A DNA stretch of 5,189 nt. Source: Nitrosomonadales bacterium (GTDB lineage Bacteria > Pseudomonadota > Gammaproteobacteria > Burkholderiales > Gallionellaceae). The position numbers and the translations under genes are program-made. Positions 1 through 5,189 of this stretch are shown here, in pieces; position 1 is the stretch's first letter, and every line of letters begins with the position of its first letter. The DNA lies in NCBI GenBank assembly GCA_003235435.1, contig QJWF01000122.1, positions 1 through 5,189 on the forward strand, written 5' to 3'. The notes under the pieces were generated by a model that was not told the DNA's origin, searched no databases, and saw only the letters and a program-made list of their open reading frames with translations.

Positions 1-42
1 GAACACGAGCGCAACCACACCCAGTATGATTTTCTTGTCCAT
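1..42 (-). CDS. 5' end of an unidentified gene, first 14 codons only
   Basis: An ATG at 42-40 on the minus strand opens a frame that runs unbroken to the window edge and reads MDKKIILGVVALVF. A short lysine-rich N-terminus followed by a run of hydrophobic residues looks like the start of a signal peptide or a membrane anchor, so the product is probably exported or membrane-bound. The start lies only 3 bases after the stop of the 168-residue membrane-protein gene, which suggests one operon and translational coupling. A weak AAGGA Shine-Dalgarno lies at 60-56, 13 bases upstream, which is farther than ideal. The rest of the gene is outside the window and no function can be given. Confidence 0.6.
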   Translation of the reverse strand, partial: MDKKIILGVVALVF

Positions 43-45
43 CTA

Positions 46-552
46 CTATGCGTTTTCCTTGGGCGGCGGGTAGTATGCGATGGCGCCGGCAGGTACTTTG
101 CCTGTTCTGGATTGATGCTCTGCGTCAAACTCGATGACGATCAGTCCCAATACAGCCACCATGAATGGCAACAGGCCGAAGCCGCCGGTCAGAGCCCAGC
201 TCGCAACTGCTTTCATGCCCATCGCGTGACCTCCATAATAAAGGAGGACGCTAAGCGATCCCAACGCTATGAACAGAAACAGAAACAGTCGGGCACGCTT
301 TGCTGCAAATTGCCAATGACAACACACATACCAGGATGATTCAGTGGTAAGCGCGCTCTTAGCCCTGATCAGAATGTAGCCAAGCAATACAATGGAAAGG
401 AAAATATGCAAAATCAAAAAGTTGCTACTTTGATTGATGAGAGTTAGCGCCATCAAGAAAAGGAAAATATGATTTACGACCAGGTTAAACAGCAGTACTG
501 CGTGCAAATGGCGTGCGCGTTTCCTTTCGCCTTCACTTGATTGGATGTTCAT
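46..552 (-). CDS. Uncharacterised four-helix inner-membrane protein, 168 aa
   Basis: I do not recognise this family. The protein has a basic N-terminus (KRAR near residue 12) and four hydrophobic stretches at about residues 18-39, 45-63, 88-106 and 118-141. A basic loop at 62-87 contains the motif WYVCCHW (C77, C78, H79), and the tail is polar and proline-rich (YYPPPKENA). The positive-inside rule places both termini and the central loop in the cytoplasm. The loop between helices 3 and 4 holds GGHAMGM (H109, M111, M113), which could bind metal, though this is speculation. The ATG at 552-550 has a strong GGAGGA Shine-Dalgarno at 566-561 with 8 bases of spacing, which supports both the start and a real gene. 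It follows fnr on the same strand after 66 bases and is tightly followed by another gene, so it is probably the first or second member of an operon. Confidence 0.8.
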   Translation of the reverse strand: MNIQSSEGERKRARHLHAVLLFNLVVNHIFLFLMALTLINQSSNFLILHIFLSIVLLGYILIRAKSALTTESSWYVCCHWQFAAKRARLFLFLFIALGSLSVLLYYGGHAMGMKAVASWALTGGFGLLPFMVAVLGLIVIEFDAEHQSRTGKVPAGAIAYYPPPKENA

Positions 553-583
553 CGTTTCTTTCCTCCGGTATTAAAAACATATA

Positions 584-597
584 GCAGAATAATCTGC
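584..597 (-). terminator. Small hairpin after fnr, possible weak terminator
   Basis: GCAGA and TCTGC form a perfect 5-bp stem with a 4-base loop. On the minus strand the stem is followed, after about seven bases, by a run of five T. The stem is short, and the T run is not directly adjacent, so this is weak as a Rho-independent terminator. It also overlaps the candidate -10 of the next gene, so the symmetry may be coincidental. Confidence 0.2.
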
Positions 598-617
598 CTA
601 ATCCTGCAGGGTGTCAA
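589..617 (-). promoter_or_regulatory. Candidate sigma-70 promoter for the membrane-protein gene
   Basis: On the minus strand a perfect -35 hexamer TTGACA (617-612) is followed by a 17-bp spacer and a GATTAT -10 (594-589, four of six matches, keeping the A at position 2 and the T at position 6). The predicted start near 582 gives a leader of about 30 bases that contains the strong Shine-Dalgarno of the 168-residue gene. The -35 sits just upstream of the fnr stop codon in the + numbering, that is, immediately after the end of fnr. This would let the membrane-protein operon be transcribed independently of fnr. No experimental support is available here. Confidence 0.45.
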
Positions 618-618
618 A

Positions 619-1383
619 CTATGGAGAACTGTTGAGGCAGGACTGCAGGCGCTGCAAACTCAGGATCTCAATCGATCGAACCTTGACGCTGATCAGTCCG
701 TCATCCTGGAAGTGTGAAAATGCACGACTGACAGTTTCCAGCTGCAATCCCAGATAACTGCCGATTTCCTGGCGCGACATGCGTAGCTGAAACCGGGTAG
801 GAGACAGGCCTCGTGCCGCGAATCGCTGTGACAAATTCAAAAGGAAAGCTGCGAGCCGTTGTTCCGCCCTCATCGACCCGAGCAGAAGCATGATACCCTG
901 GCTGCGTACTATCTCACTGCTCATTATCTTGTGCAAATGGCGTTGCAGACTGGGCAACTCACGACTAAGCGATTCGAGTTTGTTGAATGGAAGTTCGCAT
1001 ACTTCGCTGTTCTCAAGTGCAACGGCATCGCAATTATGACGATCAGTACTGATAGCATCCAGGCCGATGATTTCCCCGACCATTTGGAAGCCGGTCACCT
1101 GTTCGCGTCCGTCCTCATGCAGAAATTGGGTCTTGAATGAGCCGCTGTGTATGGCATACAGCGAATGCAGTTTGTCACCGATGCGATAAAGGTAACTGCC
1201 GCGAGTATAATTGTGCTTGGCATGACTAAGTAATTCCAATTGCTGCATTTCACCGATACTGAGATCGACGGGCAGGCATAACTCGCGCAAATTGCAGTTG
1301 GAGCAGGCAATTTTTAATTGACTAGGCAAAACGGATCGTTGCACGTTCTGGTTACCTTCTAGAAACGGGGAGTGTGCTGCCAT
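619..1383 (-). CDS. fnr: FNR-type oxygen-sensing transcriptional regulator (CRP/FNR family)
   Basis: This is a cytoplasmic DNA-binding regulator expected to carry an oxygen-labile [4Fe-4S] cluster and to control anaerobic genes. In the 254-residue reading, C27, C30 and C36 have the FNR spacing CxxCxxxxxC, and C129 in SEVCELPF matches the fourth cluster ligand, C122 of E. coli FNR. An extra cysteine, C118, is also present. A cyclic-nucleotide-like beta-roll spans about residues 40-135 (LYAIHSG, DGREQVTGF). A long dimerisation helix follows at about 140-170. The winged helix-turn-helix recognition helix LETVSRAF has E216, S219 and R220, the ExxSR pattern that reads TTGAT half-sites. The length is close to the 250 residues of E. 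coli FNR. The ATG at 1383 has no clear Shine-Dalgarno. A GTG at 1344-1342 is preceded by AGAAGG with about 10 bases of spacing and would give 241 residues, still with all cluster cysteines, so that start is a serious alternative. The gene is divergent from hemN, with an FNR box between them. Confidence 0.96.
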   Translation of the reverse strand: MAAHSPFLEGNQNVQRSVLPSQLKIACSNCNLRELCLPVDLSIGEMQQLELLSHAKHNYTRGSYLYRIGDKLHSLYAIHSGSFKTQFLHEDGREQVTGFQMVGEIIGLDAISTDRHNCDAVALENSEVCELPFNKLESLSRELPSLQRHLHKIMSSEIVRSQGIMLLLGSMRAEQRLAAFLLNLSQRFAARGLSPTRFQLRMSRQEIGSYLGLQLETVSRAFSHFQDDGLISVKVRSIEILSLQRLQSCLNSSP

Positions 1384-1433
1384 TACATGGGTAATTCGGG
1401 CCTAAACCGAGTAGGACACTTCCTAAAATTTTA

Positions 1434-1462
1434 AATATGACATGGATTTTGACATATATCAA
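1434..1462 (-). promoter_or_regulatory. Candidate fnr promoter, overlapped by the FNR box
   Basis: On the minus strand TTGATA (1462-1457, five of six matches to the -35 consensus) is separated by 17 bp from CATATT (1439-1434, four of six). The predicted start is near 1427, ahead of both candidate fnr start codons. The -35 hexamer lies within the right half of the FNR box, so bound FNR should block RNA polymerase. That would be negative autoregulation, as is known for E. coli fnr. This is inferred from position only. Confidence 0.4.
1449..1462. promoter_or_regulatory. FNR box in the fnr-hemN intergenic region
   Basis: TTGAC-ATAT-ATCAA matches the FNR consensus TTGAT-N4-ATCAA at nine of ten defined positions, with the correct 4-base gap. 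It is the only such match I noticed in the window, and it lies in the region between the divergent fnr and hemN genes. The encoded FNR has the recognition residues expected for this site. Its centre is 58 bases upstream of the hemN start codon. Confidence 0.85.
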
Positions 1463-1490
1463 ACCGTTGTTGTCGGATAAGTGTCATAGT
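1449..1490 (+). promoter_or_regulatory. Candidate FNR-activated (class II) hemN promoter
   Basis: A -10-like hexamer CATAGT (1485-1490, four of six matches, keeping the key A2 and T6) is centred 32 bases downstream of the FNR box centre. That matches class II promoters, where FNR binds at about -41.5. The implied transcription start near 1497 leaves a leader of about 17 bases. The left half of the box also contains a perfect TTGACA, but no good -10 lies 17 bp from it, so activator-dependent transcription is the better reading. Confidence 0.55.
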
Positions 1491-1513
1491 TTTTTAACAT
1501 AATCGGGGGAATA

Positions 1514-2908
1514 ATGGAAAAAGCTGCAAATCAACTGGTAGTGGACCTTGAGCTGATACGGAGGCTGGACAAGAACGGTCCGCGATACACCTCGTATCCT
1601 ACCGCAGACCGCTTTGTTGAAGCTTTCAATGCAGAGACCTATGCACAATGGGTGGCTAAAAGGGAGATTGGCGGTATCGCCCGCCCCTTGTCGCTGTATA
1701 TCCACATCCCGTTCTGCAATACGCTGTGCTTTTACTGTGCCTGCAACAAGGTTATCACCAAGGACAAGAGCAAAGCCGCCGTGTACGTGCGCTATCTGAT
1801 CAAGGAGATGGCGATGCAGGCGATGCTGCTTGGGCCGGATCAGGTGGTCGAGCAGTTGCATTTTGGCGGCGGTACACCGACCTTTCTCAGCGACGACGAG
1901 ATCCGACAGGTGATGTCATCGATCCGGCAGCATTTCAAACTGATTGATGACGGCGAATACTCGATCGAAATAGATCCGCGCAAGGTCAGCGATGAGACCA
2001 TCGCACTGCTCGGCGAAGTGGGTTTTAATCGTATCAGCCTTGGCGTGCAGGATTTCGATGACCAGGTGCAGCGCGCGGTGAACCGGATTCAGAGCGAAGA
2101 AGAAACGGTGCGTGTGATCCGTGCGGCGCGCGCCAACGGTTTCAAATCGGTGAGTATCGATCTTATCTACGGGCTTCCCAAGCAAACTCTTGAGGGTTTC
2201 GGCGTGACGCTGGACAGGGTGATCTCCGCCAACCCCGATCGATTGTCGATCTACAACTATGCACACATGCCAACCATGTTCAAGCCGCAACGGCGTATCC
2301 ATGAGGAGGATCTGCCGGCCCCGCAGGTGAAGCTTGAGATTCTCGACATGGCTGTGAACAAGCTTACCAAGGCGGGCTACGTGTATATCGGCATGGATCA
2401 CTTTGCCAAGCCCGACGACGAACTGGCCGTTGCACAGCGCCAAGGCAGGTTGCACCGCAACTTTCAGGGCTATTCGACCCACTCAGACTGCGACCTAGTC
2501 GCGCTGGGTCTGAGTGCCATCGGCAAGATCGGTCCGACTTACAGCCAGAACTATCGAGATCTGGAAGATTATTATGATGCACTGGACCGGGATGTATTGC
2601 CTATCATGCGCGGTATGGAATTGAATGCCGACGATCTGGTTCGTCGTGCCATCATCCAGGCGCTGATGTGCCATTTCGAGATATCCAAGGAATCCTTTGA
2701 GATTGCCTATCTGATCGATTTCGACAGCTACTTTGCCACAGAGATGGAAGAGATGCGTGAATATGAGCGCGAGGGGCTGCTGGAAATGTCGCCGGAAACG
2801 ATCACGGTTACTCCCAAGGGACGTATGCTGATACGCAACATATGTATGGTGTTCGACAAGTATTTGAGAACACGTCAGGAGCATGCAACCTATTCCAAGG
2901 TGATCTAG
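1514..2908 (+). CDS. hemN: Oxygen-independent coproporphyrinogen III oxidase (radical SAM)
   Basis: HemN converts coproporphyrinogen III to protoporphyrinogen IX in the cytoplasm without oxygen, by decarboxylating two propionate side chains with S-adenosylmethionine radicals. The 464-residue length is close to the 457 of E. coli HemN. The N-terminal GPRYTSYPT (22-30) is typical of the family. The radical-SAM cluster motif is C68-x3-C72-x2-C75, followed by C77 in the CxC extension that marks true HemN rather than many HemW-like relatives. GGGTP (118-122) is the SAM-binding turn, IEIDPR lies at 151-156, and RNFQGYST (314-321) is the HemN signature near the substrate site. The C-terminal HemN domain spans about 370-450. 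The ATG at 1514 has a GGGGGA ribosome site 3 bases upstream, which is tight spacing. The N-terminus aligns with known HemN, so I keep this start. The upstream FNR box predicts anaerobic induction. Confidence 0.97.
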   Translation: MEKAANQLVVDLELIRRLDKNGPRYTSYPTADRFVEAFNAETYAQWVAKREIGGIARPLSLYIHIPFCNTLCFYCACNKVITKDKSKAAVYVRYLIKEMAMQAMLLGPDQVVEQLHFGGGTPTFLSDDEIRQVMSSIRQHFKLIDDGEYSIEIDPRKVSDETIALLGEVGFNRISLGVQDFDDQVQRAVNRIQSEEETVRVIRAARANGFKSVSIDLIYGLPKQTLEGFGVTLDRVISANPDRLSIYNYAHMPTMFKPQRRIHEEDLPAPQVKLEILDMAVNKLTKAGYVYIGMDHFAKPDDELAVAQRQGRLHRNFQGYSTHSDCDLVALGLSAIGKIGPTYSQNYRDLEDYYDALDRDVLPIMRGMELNADDLVRRAIIQALMCHFEISKESFEIAYLIDFDSYFATEMEEMREYEREGLLEMSPETITVTPKGRMLIRNICMVFDKYLRTRQEHATYSKVI

Positions 2909-2911
2909 CTG

Positions 2912-2948
2912 GGTAAGGGGCGGGTTTCGGTCCTGCCCATCCCTTATC
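2912..2948 (+). terminator. Imperfect hairpin after hemN, possible terminator
   Basis: Four bases after the hemN stop, GGTAAGGGG (2912-2920) pairs with 2940-2948, with two G-U pairs. After one C-A mismatch, GGG (2922-2924) pairs with CCC (2936-2938) around an 11-base loop that contains TTCGG. The stem is GC-rich enough to be stable, but the following sequence is only pyrimidine-rich (TCTCTTCGTT) and lacks a true T tract. It may be a weak or Rho-assisted terminator. Confidence 0.4.
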
Positions 2949-2958
2949 GTCTCTTCGT

Positions 2959-2964
2959 TATAAT
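2959..2964 (+). promoter_or_regulatory. Perfect -10 hexamer upstream of the AsmA-family gene
   Basis: TATAAT lies 29 bases before the ATG, giving a predicted transcription start near 2971 and a leader of about 23 bases. I see no good -35 hexamer at 16-18 bp spacing and no extended TGn motif, so the promoter would be weak or would need an activator. Its position just after the hemN hairpin supports a separate transcription unit. Confidence 0.4.
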
Positions 2965-2993
2965 CCACTCCCTGACTTTTTGCTGGGGCGAAC

Positions 2994-5189
2994 ATGAACA
3001 AGATCCTGAAATACGGCTTGCTGGCAACTGGCGCAGCGGTTGGCATTGCCGCGGCTGGTGTCGCGTATATCGCTGCGACTTTCAACCCTAACGATTACAA
3101 GGACCGGATTGTCAAGGCGGTGAAGGACAGTACACAGCGCAATCTGCGCCTCGACGGCGACATCAAATTGGCTTTCTATCCCAGTATCGGCGCCAGTCTA
3201 GGCAAGGTGTCGCTATCCGAATTCGGGAATGACAGGGAGTTTGCGGAAATCGAATCCGCGCGTGTTTCACTCGCACTATTGCCTTTGCTGCGCAAACAAC
3301 TGGTGGTGGACGAGATTGCGCTGAACGGTTTGAAAGCCAAACTGATCAGGCACAAGGATGGCACGACCAACATTGACGATCTGCTGGGCCAGACGGAACA
3401 AAAGGAGGCGCAACAACAGAAGAAAAGTATCTCCGGCCCTCCGGTAAAATTCGACATAGCTTCGGTTTCCGTGAAACAAGCCAACCTCAGCTATCGGGAT
3501 GAGGGCAGCGGCGCGCAATATACCATCAAGAACCTCAATCTCGGCACCGGACGCATTGCTGTCGGCGTGCCGGGCAAGATCGATTTATCTGCAGGCATAC
3601 AGGCCAACCAGCCCAAGCTGGACATTGATGCACAGCTCAAAACCACATTGAAACTCGATCTGGACAAACAAAAATATCTGTTGCAGGACATGCAGTTGCA
3701 GGCCAGCGGTTCTGCCCTGGATATAGGCAATTTGAAAGTGCAGGCCAGCGGCGATGTGAAGGCCGATCTTTCCACCCAGGAATTTGCAGCCAACAAATTC
3801 ACCCTGAAAGCGAGCGGAAGCAAGGTAAAGGACAAATTAGAAGCCACATTTGATGCCCCTTCCCTGAGTTTTGGCAAGGACAGATATTCCGCTTCCAAGT
3901 TGACGCTGCATGCCAATATGGACGGGGGATTCGGCAATATTGCTGCAAACTTGTCGATACCCGGCATAGAGGGCAATGAGAAATCATTCAAGATCGACTC
4001 TCTGAGTCTTGAGCTGGACATGAAGCAGAACGGCCAGACTTTCAAGGTGAAGCTGAGCTCACCGTTGTCTGGCAGCATCGAGGAGCAGCAATTCGATCTG
4101 AGCAACCTCAACATTGCGATGAATGCCACCGGAGATAAGTTGCCCAACAAATCGGTTAACAGCGAGATGAAAGGCAGCGTGCAGGTGAATACCGACAAGC
4201 AGAGTGTTCAGGCGAGTCTTGCTGGCGGTTTGCTGCAAAGCCAGATCAAGGCAAGGTTTGGCGTGAACGGGTTTGCCGATCCTGCGGTCAAATTCGATGT
4301 AGAAATGGACCAGTTCGATGCCGATTTGTACCTGCCGAAAAAGCAGGAGGAAGCCATAGCTGCTAAATCTGAACAGCCTGAACAGAAACTGGATTTGTCG
4401 GCACTTCGAAAGCTGAACCTTGACGGCAGTGTGCGAATCGGCGCACTGAAGCTTATGAATGTCAAAACCGCGCAGTTGCGCGTGGATGCGAAAGCGGTTA
4501 ACGGGCTGGTAAAAATCAATCCGCTGTCGGCGAAACTGTATCAGGGCAGCATGAACGGAAGTATAAGCGTGAATGCGCAGGGCACGCCGAGCATCGCCAT
4601 CATCCAGAATCTCAAAAGTGTCAACGTAGCTCCGCTGATCAAGGATGCCGCCGAACTTGATTTGCTGGAAGGAAGGGGTGATGTCGGTATAAACCTCACC
4701 GCTCAGGGCAACACTGTCAGCGCGATGAAGAAGGCGCTAAACGGCAGCGTGTCGGTGAATCTGGCGAACGGTGCGATCAAAGGCATCAACCTCGCCAAGC
4801 TGGTGCAGGGGGTACAGAATATCAGCAAGGATACCAAGGCACAGACACTGGGGGTGGACAAGAGCGAGAAGACCGAGTTCAGCGAGTTCAAGGCCAACTT
4901 CAAGGTGCGTAACGGCGTGGCACACAACGATGATCTCTCGGTGAAATCCACTGTGTTGCGCCTGAGTGGAAATGGCGATATCGATATCGGCCATGACAGC
5001 CTGAATTACGATGTCAAGGCAGCGCTTGCAAAGACCGAACAGGGAAGGACTGCAACATTGCCCGTGAATGTGAGCGGTTCATTCGATGCGATCAAGTTCA
5101 AGGTTGATTACGGGGCGCTGCTTGCCGATGTTGCCAAACAGCGGATAGACGAAAAAAAGGAAAAAATAAAAGAAGATGCCAAGGCCAAA
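2994..5189 (+). CDS. AsmA-family envelope protein, 3' end beyond the window
   Basis: The frame is open for 732 codons and reaches the window edge without a stop. AsmA-like proteins are anchored in the inner membrane and have a large periplasmic beta-rich part. Family members act in outer-membrane lipid homeostasis, and several are thought to bridge phospholipids across the periplasm. An N-terminal membrane anchor (about residues 6-28) is followed by FNPNDYKDRIVKAV and LDGDIKLAFYPSIGASLGKVSLS, the characteristic AsmA N-terminal pattern. Repeating beta-strand segments follow, with two charged linkers near residues 131-145 and 449-466. The C-terminal AsmA domain, from about 475, contains LDGSVRIGAL, NGAIKGINLAKLV (592 onward), LSGNGDIDIG and VSGSFDAIKFKVDY. 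A lysine/glutamate-rich helix begins near residue 716, which is typical of the end of these proteins, so the stop is probably close. It is already longer than E. coli AsmA (617). The ATG has GGGG six bases upstream. AsmA rather than YhdP or TamB is judged from size and the N-terminus. Confidence 0.92.
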   Translation, partial: MNKILKYGLLATGAAVGIAAAGVAYIAATFNPNDYKDRIVKAVKDSTQRNLRLDGDIKLAFYPSIGASLGKVSLSEFGNDREFAEIESARVSLALLPLLRKQLVVDEIALNGLKAKLIRHKDGTTNIDDLLGQTEQKEAQQQKKSISGPPVKFDIASVSVKQANLSYRDEGSGAQYTIKNLNLGTGRIAVGVPGKIDLSAGIQANQPKLDIDAQLKTTLKLDLDKQKYLLQDMQLQASGSALDIGNLKVQASGDVKADLSTQEFAANKFTLKASGSKVKDKLEATFDAPSLSFGKDRYSASKLTLHANMDGGFGNIAANLSIPGIEGNEKSFKIDSLSLELDMKQNGQTFKVKLSSPLSGSIEEQQFDLSNLNIAMNATGDKLPNKSVNSEMKGSVQVNTDKQSVQASLAGGLLQSQIKARFGVNGFADPAVKFDVEMDQFDADLYLPKKQEEAIAAKSEQPEQKLDLSALRKLNLDGSVRIGALKLMNVKTAQLRVDAKAVNGLVKINPLSAKLYQGSMNGSISVNAQGTPSIAIIQNLKSVNVAPLIKDAAELDLLEGRGDVGINLTAQGNTVSAMKKALNGSVSVNLANGAIKGINLAKLVQGVQNISKDTKAQTLGVDKSEKTEFSEFKANFKVRNGVAHNDDLSVKSTVLRLSGNGDIDIGHDSLNYDVKAALAKTEQGRTATLPVNVSGSFDAIKFKVDYGALLADVAKQRIDEKKEKIKEDAKAK

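Noticed and set aside
859..1140. 93-codon plus-strand frame opposite fnr
   Set aside because: It is fully contained in fnr on the opposite strand, with no ribosome site and no recognisable domain.
1424..1433. 10-bp palindrome TAAAATTTTA between fnr and hemN
   Set aside because: A short AT-only palindrome in an AT-rich intergenic region is expected by chance and fits no known operator in this context.
1916..2482. 188-codon open frame on the minus strand, antisense to hemN
   Set aside because: It lies wholly inside the clearly identified hemN gene. Its translation is rich in H, R and L with no recognisable domain, as expected for an antisense shadow of a GC-biased coding frame.
2495..3085. 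196-codon minus-strand frame spanning the hemN end and the AsmA start
   Set aside because: It overlaps two well-supported plus-strand genes and the control region between them, and its translation resembles no family.
3491..4198. 235-codon minus-strand frame within the AsmA gene
   Set aside because: The serine-, leucine- and proline-rich translation is the complement of the lysine- and glutamine-rich AsmA coding frame. The plus strand has the real family motifs throughout.

Overview
The window looks like a chromosomal piece of a Gram-negative bacterium. It is most likely a betaproteobacterium of the Nitrosomonadales/Gallionellaceae kind. That is inferred from the style of the FNR protein (an ACSNCNLRELCLP cluster motif and an EVCELPF fourth-cysteine motif), the HemN and AsmA homologues, and a roughly balanced GC content; no marker gene fixes the taxon. 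I see no mobile element, CRISPR array, tRNA or rRNA.

Layout. On the minus strand, reading leftwards from about 1383, are three genes. The first is an FNR-type oxygen-sensing regulator (1383 to 619). The second is an unrecognised four-helix membrane protein of 168 residues (552 to 46). The third is the first 14 codons of a further gene (42 to 1) that leaves the window and begins 3 bases after the previous stop. On the plus strand are hemN, the oxygen-independent coproporphyrinogen III oxidase (1514 to 2908), and a long AsmA-family gene (2994 to beyond the right edge). The AsmA frame is open for 732 codons with no stop.

Regulation. fnr and hemN are divergent and share a 130-base control region with one near-consensus FNR box (TTGAC-ATAT-ATCAA, 1449-1462). 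Its spacing fits class II activation of hemN, because a -10-like hexamer lies 32 bases downstream centre to centre. On the other strand the same box covers the -35 element of a plausible fnr promoter, which predicts negative autoregulation. The simplest reading is that under low oxygen the [4Fe-4S] form of FNR switches on the anaerobic haem biosynthesis step and restrains its own synthesis. The membrane-protein gene has its own candidate promoter (TTGACA, 17 bp, GATTAT) and a strong Shine-Dalgarno, so it need not depend on fnr readthrough. The AsmA gene has a perfect TATAAT upstream and is separated from hemN by an imperfect hairpin, so it is probably a separate transcription unit concerned with the cell envelope.

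I found no convincing undescribed system. The most useful leads are the dual-use FNR box, the uncharacterised membrane-protein gene with its coupled downstream gene, and the uncertain start of fnr.
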